Part shown: positions 1-8,852 of the stretch, piece by piece | Layout: each line of letters starts with the position of its first letter | Position numbering within the stretch: the stretch's first letter is position 1 | Source of the DNA: Rurimicrobium sp040387755 | Lineage (GTDB): Bacteria > Bacteroidota > Bacteroidia > Chitinophagales > Chitinophagaceae | NCBI GenBank assembly: GCA_040387755.1 | Contig: JAZKDB010000002.1 | Coordinates: forward strand, 682,001-746,000 | Direction: 5' to 3' | Length of the DNA: 64,000 nucleotides | Notes under the pieces: model-generated | What the model was told of the DNA's origin: nothing | The model's input: only the letters and a program-made list of their open reading frames with translations | Databases searched by the model: none | Made by a program: the position numbers and the translations under genes

Positions 1-176
1 TAAATAACGCCACGCGGAGGATAAACCACCTTACGCATAATGGCAATATCATCCGCCATCACCTTGTATTTATCTTCAAATAATTGCAGAAAAAACAGGC
101 GCGACAGTATAACTACTGCTACACTGACAAAAATTATTTTGAGTACAAGCTCTCTCGAGTTTGCCGCTAGTGCCAT
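1..176 (-). CDS. mrdA: Penicillin-binding protein 2, N-terminal fragment
   Basis: The gene starts at an ATG on the minus strand at 176 and runs off the left edge, leaving 58 codons. The fragment has a short polar N-terminus, one hydrophobic segment (about residues 10-30) and then the conserved juxtamembrane stretch LFFLQLFEDKYKVMADD followed by YPPRGVI. This is the usual opening of PBP2/FtsI-type class B transpeptidases, where the sequence after the membrane anchor leads into the dimerisation domain. PBP2 cross-links peptidoglycan during cell elongation, in the inner membrane with a periplasmic catalytic domain. The catalytic domain lies outside the window, so PBP2 rather than FtsI is inferred from the N-terminal pattern alone. 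Confidence 0.75.
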   Translation of the reverse strand, partial: MALAANSRELVLKIIFVSVAVVILSRLFFLQLFEDKYKVMADDIAIMRKVVYPPRGVI

Positions 177-277
177 AGCAAAATTGTATTTAAATTTTGG
201 CGATTGGGATTATGCAAACCTAAGGCAAATTGAGGTCTTGGTGTAAAGCAGATTTTCGTTAAAATCCTTTTATTACA

Positions 278-736
278 TTAAACCCCAAACTGTGTAAGAT
301 GATGATTCAAATGCTTATAAAACATATTATTCCATTGACCAGAGGATAATTTGCCGAAAGAATTAGATTCCTTTTGCTCAAAATGACCAGCCCCAAGTTC
401 TTGGGTTTTAGTGATAAATCCTATCAGACGTTGTTGTTCTTTGGCAAAATCTCTTTCATCCACGATTAAAAACTGAGGAGCGGTCCTGCTATTATGAGGG
501 TAGCCTTCTTCATTCACCACCTTGTTTTTTACCATTGCCTTTAATATAAATCTCATCAAAGCACCTGGTTTAGGGTGTTTGTTTTCATAGACCATTTCGT
601 AAGTGACATTACAATGAGCCAACATTTGTGCCACATTCATTTTGCCCCATTCCGGTGCAGATTGAGGACTTAATTGTTGAATTCTGTTGATGAGTTGAGC
701 TGAAACTTCGGGATTAAAAATATTAGGTAATGCCAT
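278..736 (-). CDS. DUF1569 family protein
   Basis: A 152-residue protein that looks like DUF1569, a small four-helix family related to DinB/YfiT folds. Visible features are the helix pattern LINRIQQLSPQSAPEWGKMN, AHCNVTYE with a possible metal-ligand His, and a C-terminal HLNHHLTQFG. Members usually have about 150 residues, so this is full length. There is no signal peptide, so it is probably cytoplasmic. It lies 44 nt downstream of the HAD phosphatase gene on the same strand and may be co-transcribed with it. The biochemical role of the family is not established; a metal-dependent thiol or stress role is only suggested by the DinB-like fold. Confidence 0.75.
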   Translation of the reverse strand: MALPNIFNPEVSAQLINRIQQLSPQSAPEWGKMNVAQMLAHCNVTYEMVYENKHPKPGALMRFILKAMVKNKVVNEEGYPHNSRTAPQFLIVDERDFAKEQQRLIGFITKTQELGAGHFEQKESNSFGKLSSGQWNNMFYKHLNHHLTQFGV

Positions 737-780
737 AAAAAAAATAATTAATTATAAATTGGAAAGCAAAATAAGAAACA

Positions 781-1470
781 CTATAAGATTTCCATAATTG
801 TTTTCAGGGAATTGACTTCATGGGTAGGTTTGTGTAGATGAGGTATTTGTCCGGGATTATAATAAATCGCATCCCAGCCGGCATTAAGTGCTCCCAGAAC
901 ATCTATTTCCAGCGCGTCACCTATCATAATACACTTGCTGGTAGTGGCTCCGGCAGCAGATTCGGCAAAATCAAAAATCTCCTTATTGGGCTTGATACTG
1001 TTACTTTTTTCGGAAGTAATAATCTGGTCGAAATAAGACAACAAACCGCAGTTATACAGTTTTTGTCTTTGCGTGGTTTCAAAACCGTTGGTAATAATGT
1101 GTAGTGTATATTTTTGGGCACAGTACTGCACCAGTTCTATGGCATCCGGAACAAGAAATTTCTGAGTAGGCAAAATTTCCAGATAAGCACTGCTTAGTTC
1201 ATTAGCTATTTTGGTATCCCCTATTTTAAAATCCAATAAGGTATGCCACATCCTTTTCCAACGAAGTTCATCACGCTTGATAAAACCTTTACGAAAACGA
1301 ACCCAAAGCTTTTCATTATGGTCGCGATACACTTCATAAAAAGCTTCAAAATCTGTAATACCTCTGCCCTGCAACTGAAAACGATTGTAGAGTTGCCACA
1401 TAGTATCCTTTGAGTTTTTTTCAAAATCCCAAAGCGTATGATCGAGGTCAAAAAAGATATGCTGGTACAC
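781..1470 (-). CDS. yjjG: HAD hydrolase, YjjG-like 5'-nucleotidase
   Basis: 229 residues with all haloacid dehalogenase motifs: DLDHT at the N-terminus (nucleophile D8, general acid D10), ITNG as motif II, the lysine in KPNKEIF as motif III, and GDALEIDVLGA as motif IV. The helical cap between about residues 15 and 85, with the conserved WDFEKN after motif I, fits the YjjG/YfnB group of pyrimidine 5'-nucleotidases, which remove noncanonical nucleotides. Cytoplasmic and Mg-dependent by family knowledge. It follows the omega-subunit gene after a clear terminator, so it should have its own promoter. The exact substrate cannot be read from sequence; other HAD-IA phosphatases are the alternative. 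Confidence 0.8.
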   Translation of the reverse strand: MYQHIFFDLDHTLWDFEKNSKDTMWQLYNRFQLQGRGITDFEAFYEVYRDHNEKLWVRFRKGFIKRDELRWKRMWHTLLDFKIGDTKIANELSSAYLEILPTQKFLVPDAIELVQYCAQKYTLHIITNGFETTQRQKLYNCGLLSYFDQIITSEKSNSIKPNKEIFDFAESAAGATTSKCIMIGDALEIDVLGALNAGWDAIYYNPGQIPHLHKPTHEVNSLKTIMEIL

Positions 1471-1504
1471 AAAAATGAGGGGAAAAACGAGCCATTAATT
1501 CATC

Positions 1505-1545
1505 AAAAAGCGCAGCAATTAAGAGTATTAATTGCTGCGCCTATA
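1505..1545 (-). terminator. Intrinsic terminator of the bamD-rpoZ unit
   Basis: A perfect 13-bp stem starting GCGCAGCAATTAA with a 5-nt loop is followed on the minus strand by TTTTTG. It lies 20 nt after the stop codon of the omega-subunit gene, so it ends transcription of that pair before the HAD gene. Confidence 0.85.
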
Positions 1546-1565
1546 AAAACAGAAAATAAGCAGGC

Positions 1566-1886
1566 TTATTTTTTTCTGTGGTATATTTTGTCGTCGTTAA
1601 ATTCTGTAAGCGATTGCAAAGCAGGATTGGCCAATCTTTCGTACATACGTGAGATTTCAATCTGCTCTTTGTTCTCATGAATTTCTTCAAGATTATCTGT
1701 ATGGCTTCCAAACTCTTCCAACTTCTTGTGCAATTCTTCTTTCACAGCCACAGAGATTTGACCCGCACGACGAGACATCACAACAATACTTTCGTAAAGA
1801 TTGCCTGTTTTGTTCTTAATGGCAGTCACATCGCGTGTTTCGATGAGTGGATTAACCGCAGCAAGTGCTTTCTTGTTTATGCTCAT
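1566..1886 (-). CDS. rpoZ: RNA polymerase omega-family subunit (RpoZ/Rpb6)
   Basis: 106 residues matching the Bacteroidota omega-like family that carries the Rpb6/omega fold. The N-terminal half has TGNLYESIVVMSRRAGQIS, equivalent to the conserved core in which omega binds the beta-prime C-terminus, followed by a charged helical tail. It would act as a small assembly and stability subunit of RNA polymerase. The start overlaps the bamD stop by 4 nt (ATGA), which points to translational coupling. A strong hairpin terminator follows. The family is diverged from E. coli omega, so the assignment rests on the core motif and on the conserved bamD neighbourhood. Confidence 0.8.
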   Translation of the reverse strand: MSINKKALAAVNPLIETRDVTAIKNKTGNLYESIVVMSRRAGQISVAVKEELHKKLEEFGSHTDNLEEIHENKEQIEISRMYERLANPALQSLTEFNDDKIYHRKK

Positions 1887-2689
1887 TTTTTTAGTTTTTT
1901 AATATTGTTACTAGCTAATGAAAAATACTTCTCAGCTTCCTTAATGTATTTTGATTGAGGATAAGTATCCACCAATTCCTGATAAGCGCTTAATACATTG
2001 ATGTAACGCTCCTCTTGTTTGTCTTTAATGCTTGCTTTGGCAAATTTATAATTCGCTTTCACAATCATAAACTGGTATTCATCCATCCTGTTGGACATCG
2101 GAAAATCAGTTTGAATATTTTTATACACTACTGTTGCCGCTTTGTACTGACTGATATTGAAATATAATTTGGCTGCAATGGCAGCTTTTTCCTCCAATTT
2201 GGACTGTAGTTCAGCAATATATTTATTCGCTTCTGCGGCATGCTTACTCTCCGGATTATTATTCACAAAAGTCTGCAATACTTCCAAAGCCTTTTCGGTG
2301 TTGGATTGCATTACAGTAATCTTTGGCGACATCTTATAAATAGAATAGGCATGAATAAAGTCAGCCTCATCTCTGTTAGGAGAATTAGGGAAAGAATTTA
2401 CATAATTCTTGAAGTGGTAAGAAGCAGAATTGTAATCCTTCAGCATAAAGCAAGCCATAGCATACTTATAATACATAGGCTCAAAATTCTTAGTGCCTTT
2501 CATCACCGGCATAAGACTTTCGTAAATCTCTCTGGCATGCAAAAAATCCTTCTTGTCAAAGTACTTATTACCCATGCTCAATTTGTAGTTAACATCATTG
2601 CTACGCTTCACACGCTCAAACCCGTTGCAGGAAATAAGCACTGTAAAACTCAACAATAAAACAGAAACCAGATATTGACGAAAACGCAT
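1883..2689 (-). CDS. bamD: Outer membrane assembly lipoprotein BamD
   Basis: 268 residues when started at the ATG at 2689. The N-terminus is a lipoprotein signal, hydrophobic LVSVLLLSFTVLISC with Cys as lipidation site, followed by tetratricopeptide-type helix pairs (KYFDKKDFLHAREIYESL, CFMLKDYNSASYHFKNYV, QTFVNNNPESKHAAEANKYI). This is the YfiO/BamD architecture of the beta-barrel assembly machine, anchored on the periplasmic face of the outer membrane. A longer reading from 2716 exists, but the promoter-like box TATCTTTG at 2705-2698 lies inside that extension, so 2689 is preferred. Its stop overlaps the rpoZ start. Confidence 0.85.
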   Translation of the reverse strand: MRFRQYLVSVLLLSFTVLISCNGFERVKRSNDVNYKLSMGNKYFDKKDFLHAREIYESLMPVMKGTKNFEPMYYKYAMACFMLKDYNSASYHFKNYVNSFPNSPNRDEADFIHAYSIYKMSPKITVMQSNTEKALEVLQTFVNNNPESKHAAEANKYIAELQSKLEEKAAIAAKLYFNISQYKAATVVYKNIQTDFPMSNRMDEYQFMIVKANYKFAKASIKDKQEERYINVLSAYQELVDTYPQSKYIKEAEKYFSLASNNIKKLKK

Positions 2690-2697
2690 AAGGAGCG

Positions 2698-2705
2698 CAA
2701 AGATA
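2698..2705 (-). promoter_or_regulatory. Bacteroidota -7 box of bamD-rpoZ
   Basis: Minus-strand TATCTTTG matches TAnnTTTG and sits 8 nt before the bamD ATG. No TTG is present at the usual upstream distance. The rest of the 328-nt gap to pheS (2690-3017) shows only the pheS box and AT-rich sequence. Confidence 0.5.
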
Positions 2706-3003
2706 AGGCACGACAAAAAAAATTCCTAATCTGATTTGAAAATGGGTGTTAAAATATCACTTAAACAGCAGCTTGTCAGCTATTAAACTAATTTACAATC
2801 TGTTACATTGTTTGAGCCAAGTATAAATATTTTCCTTCTACCCAATAAACATATATGCACAAAAACAACTCAACTGAAACTTTTTGTATGGGCAAATTCT
2901 GTCCCCGGATATGTAAATAACCAGTCAAACCTAGAATGGGACTAAAAAAAGAGAACGATTAATTTTGAATAATACCATATTTATTCCCTGAACCAAAAGT
3001 ATT

Positions 3004-3011
3004 TATATTTG
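3004..3011 (+). promoter_or_regulatory. Bacteroidota -7 box of pheS
   Basis: TATATTTG matches TAnnTTTG and ends 6 nt before the pheS ATG at 3018. Transcription would begin at or very near the start codon. No matching TTG lies 17-23 nt upstream. Confidence 0.5.
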
Positions 3012-3017
3012 CAACCT

Positions 3018-4046
3018 ATGCAAGATTTACAGAGCAAAATCGCCGCTCACGAAGCAGAAATTAATGCATTTAATCCGGCAAATGCAGCAGAATTGGAAGC
3101 TTACCGCATCCAGTACCTTGGAACAAAAGGTATTGTAAAAGAGATTTTTGGCGAAATGAAGAATGTACCCGGCCCTCAGAAAAAGGAAGCCGGATTGTTG
3201 CTCAATGCCTTCAAAATGCTGGCGGAGGCTAAATACGAAGCTTTTGCACATCTACAGAACAACACAAAAAACATAGATGCCAAACTAGACTATAGCCTGC
3301 CAGGCACCAGTATTCCTTTGGGTACACGCCATCCATTGCGTATGGTTGAAAATAAAATTGTTTCCATTTTCGAAAAACTGGGATTCAGTATTGCTACCGG
3401 ACCAGAGGTAGAAGACGACTGGCACAATTTCACTTCTCTTAACATGCCCGAAAACCATACGGCTAGAGATATGCAGGATACTTTTTATGTAGCCTCCAAT
3501 CCTGATTGGGTTTTGCGTACGCATACATCATCCGTTCAGGCACGTATGTTGGAAAAAGGTGAACTACCTCTGCGTGTCATTTGCCCGGGCCGTGTGTATC
3601 GCAACGAAACCATCAGCGCCCGCGCACATTGCTTTTTTCACCAATGCGAAGGTTTATATATTGACAAAGGCGTCTCCTTTGCCGATCTCAAACAAACTTT
3701 ATATCATTTTGTGACCGAGATGTTTGGTCCCGAAACCAAAGTCCGCTTCCGTCCTTCCTACTTTCCTTTCACTGAGCCCAGTGCCGAAATGGATATTTCC
3801 TGCACAGTATGTGGCGGCAGTGGATGTAATTTGTGCAAACACACCGGCTGGGTAGAGATATTGGGTTGCGGAATGGTGCATCCTAATATGCTGCGCAATT
3901 TTGGTATTGACCCCGAAGTATACAGTGGCTTTGCATTTGGTATGGGTGTAGAGCGTATTACCCAAATCAAATATCAGGTAAACGATTTGCGCCTGTATTC
4001 TCAAAACGATGTGCGCTTTTTGCGACAGTTTCAGGCAATAGAATAA
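3018..4046 (+). CDS. pheS: Phenylalanyl-tRNA synthetase alpha subunit
   Basis: 342 residues. An N-terminal coiled coil of about 85 residues (tRNA contact) is followed by the class II catalytic domain with RTHTSSVQARML, FHQCEGLYID, the E-and-F-rich FPFTEPSAEMDI, ILGCGMVHPNML and the closing GFAFGMGVERITQIKY. These are the signature motifs of PheS, which charges tRNA-Phe as an alpha2-beta2 enzyme with PheT. A cysteine-rich insertion CTVCGGSGCNLCKHTGW is visible; I believe it is common in PheS of this phylum. pheT is not adjacent, so the two subunits are encoded apart. The ATG at 3018 is chosen over the TTG at 3009, which lies inside the promoter box. Confidence 0.95.
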   Translation: MQDLQSKIAAHEAEINAFNPANAAELEAYRIQYLGTKGIVKEIFGEMKNVPGPQKKEAGLLLNAFKMLAEAKYEAFAHLQNNTKNIDAKLDYSLPGTSIPLGTRHPLRMVENKIVSIFEKLGFSIATGPEVEDDWHNFTSLNMPENHTARDMQDTFYVASNPDWVLRTHTSSVQARMLEKGELPLRVICPGRVYRNETISARAHCFFHQCEGLYIDKGVSFADLKQTLYHFVTEMFGPETKVRFRPSYFPFTEPSAEMDISCTVCGGSGCNLCKHTGWVEILGCGMVHPNMLRNFGIDPEVYSGFAFGMGVERITQIKYQVNDLRLYSQNDVRFLRQFQAIE

Positions 4047-4128
4047 TTGAAAATTATAACATGAACATTGAAAAGGCACTGAACTTATTGAAGTGCATTT
4101 CCAATACCAGAAACCATAATTTTCAATT
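4045..4128 (+). repeat. Fold-back element between pheS and SDR gene
   Basis: A perfect 13-bp inverted pair, AATTGAAAATTAT at 4045-4057 and its complement at 4116-4128, encloses a smaller GCACT...AGTGC hairpin. It begins in the last pheS codons. It may be a weak terminator or a small palindromic insert; there is no T-run typical of a terminator. Confidence 0.5.
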
Positions 4129-4154
4129 CTCCATTATCAAATTCAATTAAAAGA

Positions 4155-5132
4155 ATGGTTCTTGTTACGGGTGCAAGTGGTTTTTTAGGGCAACATTTAT
4201 TGCGCCAACTGGCGAAAGAAAATGTACCTGTGCGCGCATTGTACCATAACAATCCTCCTGATGATACGTTGAGCCAACTACCTGGTGTAAGTTGGTTAAA
4301 ATGTGATTTGCTGGATGTGTTTGAAGTAGAAGAAGCGTTTAAAGACATTCAAGAAGTATATCATTGCGCAGCCAAAGTATCTTTTGAAAGTGAGGACAAA
4401 TACCTTGTCCAAAAAATAAATACAGACAGCACGGCCAATGTGGTCAACGCCGCTCTTGATGCTAATATACGCAAACTCATCCACGTCAGCTCTATTGCTA
4501 CTCTGGGCAGAGAAAATATTGATAAGCCATTGAGCGAAGATTCGTTCTGGGAAGAAGGCAAAAACAATACTGCTTATGCCCGCAGTAAATATCTGGCCGA
4601 AATGGAAGTATGGCGTGCTATGGCCGAAGGGCTAAATGCAGCGATTATCAATCCTGCCATCATTTTAGGTGCAGGCAACTGGGAAGAAGGCTCTGCACGA
4701 TTGATGAAAGTAGCTGACAGTGAATTCCCTTTTTATACAGAAGGAGTAAACGGCTGGGTAGGTATTGATGATACAGTGAACGCCATGATACTCCTGATGA
4801 AAAGTGATATCAGCGATGAACGTTTTATCCTCTCTGAAGGCAATCATAGCTATAAGGAAATCTTTAGCCTAATGGCAAATGCCCTTGGCAAAAAAGCACC
4901 TCATATCAAAGCGCCAAAATGGGCAACCGGACTACTGTGGCGTTGGAACTGGCTAAAGAAGATGACAACCGGAAAATCAGGAACAGTGACCAAAGAAACC
5001 ACCCGTACAGCTCAGGTAAAATGTTATTACGACAACAGTAAGTTTCTGAATGCATTTCCACAATTCCAATTTACGCCTATCCAACAAACGATTGCCGAAA
5101 TGGCAAAAACATTTAAGAGTTCTAAAGTATAG
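4155..5132 (+). CDS. NAD-dependent epimerase/dehydratase (extended SDR)
   Basis: 325 residues. The Rossmann start VLVTGASGFLGQHLL carries the GxxGxxG nucleotide-binding motif, HVSS supplies the catalytic serine region, and YARSK gives the Tyr141/Lys145 pair. This is the extended short-chain dehydrogenase family that includes nucleotide-sugar epimerases and dihydroflavonol-4-reductase-like enzymes. The C-terminal part (KAPKWATGLLWRW) looks like the latter group, so a sugar-nucleotide substrate is not assured. There is no signal peptide, so it is cytoplasmic. The stop is 7 nt from the next start, so it is probably co-transcribed with the barrel protein downstream. Confidence 0.8.
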   Translation: MVLVTGASGFLGQHLLRQLAKENVPVRALYHNNPPDDTLSQLPGVSWLKCDLLDVFEVEEAFKDIQEVYHCAAKVSFESEDKYLVQKINTDSTANVVNAALDANIRKLIHVSSIATLGRENIDKPLSEDSFWEEGKNNTAYARSKYLAEMEVWRAMAEGLNAAIINPAIILGAGNWEEGSARLMKVADSEFPFYTEGVNGWVGIDDTVNAMILLMKSDISDERFILSEGNHSYKEIFSLMANALGKKAPHIKAPKWATGLLWRWNWLKKMTTGKSGTVTKETTRTAQVKCYYDNSKFLNAFPQFQFTPIQQTIAEMAKTFKSSKV

Positions 5133-5139
5133 CACATAA

Positions 5140-6195
5140 ATGTTGAGACTGACTCTACTATCTGTCTTTTATTGCTTGTTTATAGCAAACGCTTTTTGCC
5201 AGGACAGTCTGCACAAAAAAAGCATAAAAATATTGCCTGTCCCTGCTTTTGGCTATTCGCCCGAAACTAAAACCTATATTGGTGCAGTTAGTTTATTTAC
5301 GCTTGATTTTTACAAAGATTCTCTGACCCGTAGCTCCAATGCAAAAATTGAATTTAACTATACCTGGAACAAACAAATAGTACTGGAAGGAGGATGGAAT
5401 TATTTTTTCAGGCAAGAAAAATGGTTTACAAAGGGGCTCATTCGTTATGCACAATACCCTGATTTTTATTTTGGCATTGGAACTAATACACCCGACAGCA
5501 ACAAGCTGGTCTTTAACAGCAACAGATTTGTATCTGATATTTTTCTGCTCAAAAAAATAAGTACTCAACTATTTTCCGGCATCAATCTAAAATACATCAG
5601 CTATTCAAAAATAAAAACAGAACAGCCCGACCTGCGCTACCCCGAATTGAAAGTAGGAAGGACATTTGGTGTTGGGTACACCATCATAAAAGATGCCAGA
5701 AACAACATTCTTAGCCCATCGAAAGGTCATTACTTTTTTGCGAATACAGTGTACAATTTTGCTCAGAAAAATTATCTCGAACTCACATTTGATTGCAGAT
5801 TGTACAAAAGCTGGAATGAAAAATTAATATCTGCTACGCGCCTTATCCAAGACTTCAACTTTGGCACAATTCCATTTTACGACCTTGCTTTTTTGGGTGG
5901 CGACCAATATGTGCGTGGTTATTATTTTGGTCGTTTCCGCGATCAACATTTAAGCAGTATTCAACAAGAATTTCGGATGCCTATTTATTGGCGATTTGGT
6001 CTTGCCACTTTTGGTGGTTTATCTACCATTTACTCAGACAAGTATCCTTTTGGTCTCGGTAATATTAAATACAATTATGGGCTTGGATTACGTTTTGTAG
6101 TAGATAAGAAAGATAAGACCAACTTACGAATAGATTATGCCATTGGCACCAACAGCAACAGTGGATTCTATATTTCTTTTGGTGAGTCCTTTTAG
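5140..6195 (+). CDS. BamA/TamA-type outer membrane barrel protein
   Basis: 351 residues with a cleavable signal peptide (LLSVFYCLFIANAFCQ). Alternating amphipathic strands with aromatic ends run through to a terminal FYISFGESF. The central FLGGDQYVRGYYFGRFRD resembles the VRGF/Y loop of the Omp85/BamA superfamily, where an Arg reaches into the barrel lumen. No POTRA domains are visible and the length is just enough for a barrel, so it is a short surface-antigen-like member. Probably located in the outer membrane. It may form an operon with the SDR gene upstream, but a functional link is not evident. Confidence 0.75.
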   Translation: MLRLTLLSVFYCLFIANAFCQDSLHKKSIKILPVPAFGYSPETKTYIGAVSLFTLDFYKDSLTRSSNAKIEFNYTWNKQIVLEGGWNYFFRQEKWFTKGLIRYAQYPDFYFGIGTNTPDSNKLVFNSNRFVSDIFLLKKISTQLFSGINLKYISYSKIKTEQPDLRYPELKVGRTFGVGYTIIKDARNNILSPSKGHYFFANTVYNFAQKNYLELTFDCRLYKSWNEKLISATRLIQDFNFGTIPFYDLAFLGGDQYVRGYYFGRFRDQHLSSIQQEFRMPIYWRFGLATFGGLSTIYSDKYPFGLGNIKYNYGLGLRFVVDKKDKTNLRIDYAIGTNSNSGFYISFGESF

Positions 6196-6483
6196 ATTCA
6201 GAAAATAATTAATACTGACTACCCTTTGGCAAGGGAAAACAAATGACAAAACCAGAAAATTGTTATCGTTTATATTGCAGGAGTCAATGTTAGTGGCACA
6301 ATAGCCCGAACATTAAACATAAAGTATTTAAGGCATTTTCACATAAAGTCCTCACGACATTCCTTGTTCAAAAGCCTTTAATACCTGACTATATGAATCA
6401 GAAGATGGCAAATAGGATGTTGTGCTTATTTAAAGTTTGATAGCCTATCTTTATTGATACAATCAAACCTGATTCAAACGTTC

Positions 6484-7416
6484 ATGCTTCAATTGTTTAA
6501 AGCCATACTTGCTCTTCTCTGCCTTTTCCATTCAACTGCCACTATAGCCCAGTGGCGGGAAAAACAAATTCATGAAGGATTAATCAATTGTCAGGCATCA
6601 TTTCCCTGTGCCAAAACCGGATATATTTTGTGCAGCCCAAATCTTCAGGTTACAAATGACAGTGGTAAAAGCTGGCAATGGTTGTCAATGCCCGGCGGAC
6701 ATAATTTGTTTGATGTATTCTTCCTCAACGATTCTGTGGGTTGGGTGGCAGGGGGCAACCATCCCAATGGCATTATCTATAGTACAAATGACGGAGGCAA
6801 AACATGGACGATGAATAAAACTCCCCTCAGGCAGATTCTGAAAGTATCTTTTATCAACGAACAGCAAGGTTGGGCAGTGGGTAACGAAAACCTGCATTCG
6901 GTCATCTATCATACCACAGACGGTGGCAAAGAATGGACCATTCAATATGAGGGCAGCGATTACCTGAGAACGATTGATTTTATTTCAGCCGAAAACGGAT
7001 GGGCGGCGGGCGACAATGGTCAACTGTTTTATACTCAGGATGGCGGGCTGCACTGGATACAATCTCCCCGCGGCGACATTATACATTATGCTTGCATTAA
7101 AGGTATATCTACCGATACAGCCTGGGCCGGAGGTGGCTATCAATATGGCGCCTTGTACCAAACTACAGATGGCGGGGAAAAATGGAATACTGTAGAAAAT
7201 AATACCCTGGCCCGCATCAATTGCATATCCATCATCAATAAAAAAGAAATCTGGCTGGCAGGCGACAGAGGCACCATCATGTACAGCCCCAATGGAGGCA
7301 ATAGCTGGTTATCCCAATCGATTCACTCTAAAGAAGACATTAAGTACATTAAATTCTTTTCCTCAGGCTATGGTGTAGCCGTTGGGGATAAGGGGACTTT
7401 TTTCAGGTACCCGTAA
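6484..7416 (+). CDS. Ycf48-like beta-propeller, secreted
   Basis: 310 residues from the ATG at 6484, giving a clean signal peptide (LFKAILALLCLFHSTATIAQ). About seven repeats follow, each with the pattern T-x-DGGKTW / GWAVG, for example STNDGGKTWTMNKTPL, HTTDGGKEWTIQYEG and QTTDGGEKWNTVEN. This is the BNR/Asp-box arrangement of Ycf48/HCF136 propellers; in non-photosynthetic bacteria such proteins are exported and of unknown role. A box TATCTTTA lies at 6446-6453, 30 nt upstream. No C-terminal sorting domain is seen; the chain ends FFRYP. The 288-nt gap before it otherwise shows nothing recognisable. Confidence 0.75.
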   Translation: MLQLFKAILALLCLFHSTATIAQWREKQIHEGLINCQASFPCAKTGYILCSPNLQVTNDSGKSWQWLSMPGGHNLFDVFFLNDSVGWVAGGNHPNGIIYSTNDGGKTWTMNKTPLRQILKVSFINEQQGWAVGNENLHSVIYHTTDGGKEWTIQYEGSDYLRTIDFISAENGWAAGDNGQLFYTQDGGLHWIQSPRGDIIHYACIKGISTDTAWAGGGYQYGALYQTTDGGEKWNTVENNTLARINCISIINKKEIWLAGDRGTIMYSPNGGNSWLSQSIHSKEDIKYIKFFSSGYGVAVGDKGTFFRYP

Positions 7417-7497
7417 CTTCTACTCCAAATCAATCTCCCCCTCACCTGGCAATGGTTGTGGCTTTCTATTCGCATTCATAAAATTGTCTCATTTCAT

Positions 7498-8046
7498 TTA
7501 CTCTATGAAATATCTTTTTTCGAAAGTAATATCACCATCTTGTCTATAGTCAGACCTTTCACTCTTCCCCTTTACCAATCTGACATAACAAATTGGCAAA
7601 GCAGGATCAATGTAATCTCTAATGACCCGGCAAATTTGTATCGCCTCATCTTCGCCGGAACAATTACTCAATATCCTTGCTTCATTAGGCCTAAATATGT
7701 TACTACGTTTTGCTTCCAGGCAAATCGTTCGACATTCATCTATTTGGTGAAAAATCAAAAAAATCAAATCCTCTTTCCTTAGTGCTTTATTATTTACGAA
7801 TACCTCCTCCTCCGAAACCCTGATTTTTACAGGATGCCAGTTTGCCGGTCTTTTCAATACATAGCCATAGCGTATGAGTAGTATAAAAAATCCGAAATAA
7901 AAGATACCGTCGTAATCGTAGCCTAAATAAAGAACAACAGCCTGAACTAAAACAAAACCAAATGCAGATAAATAATATCGGCCACGCAGATTACCCTCTA
8001 CTTCTGATACGATGAGTTCATCATCCACAAACTTTAGCTCTGGCAT
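7498..8046 (-). CDS. Hypothetical membrane protein
   Basis: 182 residues that I do not recognise. After about 22 polar residues there are two predicted membrane segments (AFGFVLVQAVVLYLGY and IFYFGFFILLIRYGYVL), then a soluble C-terminal domain of about 110 residues with mixed strand/helix character (KIRVSEEEVFVNNKALRKED). The layout resembles small inner-membrane proteins with a PH-like cytoplasmic domain. It lies 40 nt upstream of exonuclease III on the same strand, but no functional tie is visible. Confidence 0.65.
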   Translation of the reverse strand: MPELKFVDDELIVSEVEGNLRGRYYLSAFGFVLVQAVVLYLGYDYDGIFYFGFFILLIRYGYVLKRPANWHPVKIRVSEEEVFVNNKALRKEDLIFLIFHQIDECRTICLEAKRSNIFRPNEARILSNCSGEDEAIQICRVIRDYIDPALPICYVRLVKGKSERSDYRQDGDITFEKRYFIE

Positions 8047-8086
8047 ATTCCTACTGAATAATTCTGGTTATAATGAAAAACAGAAT

Positions 8087-8851
8087 TTAAAAACCCAGTT
8101 CCACCCTTACCGGGCAATGGTCAGAATGCATCACCTGTTGCAGAATGGCAGCTCCTTTTAGTTTTTCCTTCAAAGGCTCGGTAACGCTGATGTAATCAAT
8201 ACGCCAACCCTTATTGCGCTCGCGCGAAGCAGCACGCAGGCTCCACCAGCTGTACTCGTGCGGGTTTTGGTTAAACACGCGAAAAGCATCTACATAACCA
8301 CTGTCAAACCATTTATCCATCCAGGCGCGCTCTTCGGGCAGATAGCCAGAGGAATTCTTATTGCTGATGGGGTCGTGGATGTCAATAGACTTGTGGCAGA
8401 TATTGTAATCGCCACAGATAATCAGATTGGGTTGTCGCTCCGTCAGACTGTTGACATAAGCATGAAACTCATCCAGCCATTGGTATTTGTAAGTCTGACG
8501 CAATTCGCCACTGGTGCCGCTGGGGAAATAAGCATTCACCAAAGTAAACTCATCAAACTCCAGAGTCAGCACACGCCCCTCAAAATTGCTTTGCTCGTAT
8601 TCATTACCATAATGCACCTGATTGGGTTTGATTTTGGTAAAGACCGCTACCCCACTGTATCCTTTCTTCTCGGCCGAAAACCAATACAATTCATAACCCA
8701 GCTTGAGCAGGGGCAGACAATCCACCACATCTTCGGTGGCTTTGGTTTCCTGTATGGCAATGATATCGGGATTTTCTTCGGCCAGCCATTCAGCAAAACC
8801 TTTTTTCATAGCGGCGCGGATGCCATTGAGGTTGTAAGAAATGATGTTCAT
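8087..8851 (-). CDS. xth: Exodeoxyribonuclease III
   Basis: 254 residues starting MNIISYNLNGIRAA, the classic opening of ExoIII/APE1 enzymes. Metal- and phosphate-binding landmarks are N7, IQETK (E35), CGDYNICH and the terminal SDHCPV. The enzyme cuts DNA at abasic sites and degrades 3' ends in base excision repair, in the cytoplasm. An upstream in-frame ATG at 8875 would overlap the preceding stop codon and add eight atypical residues, so 8851 is preferred. It directly follows the flippase gene on the same strand. Confidence 0.92.
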   Translation of the reverse strand: MNIISYNLNGIRAAMKKGFAEWLAEENPDIIAIQETKATEDVVDCLPLLKLGYELYWFSAEKKGYSGVAVFTKIKPNQVHYGNEYEQSNFEGRVLTLEFDEFTLVNAYFPSGTSGELRQTYKYQWLDEFHAYVNSLTERQPNLIICGDYNICHKSIDIHDPISNKNSSGYLPEERAWMDKWFDSGYVDAFRVFNQNPHEYSWWSLRAASRERNKGWRIDYISVTEPLKEKLKGAAILQQVMHSDHCPVRVELGF

Positions 8852-8852
8852 A

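Noticed and set aside
40..246. Forward open frame of 68 codons at the left edge
   Set aside because: It is the complement of the PBP2 N-terminus and has no family resemblance.
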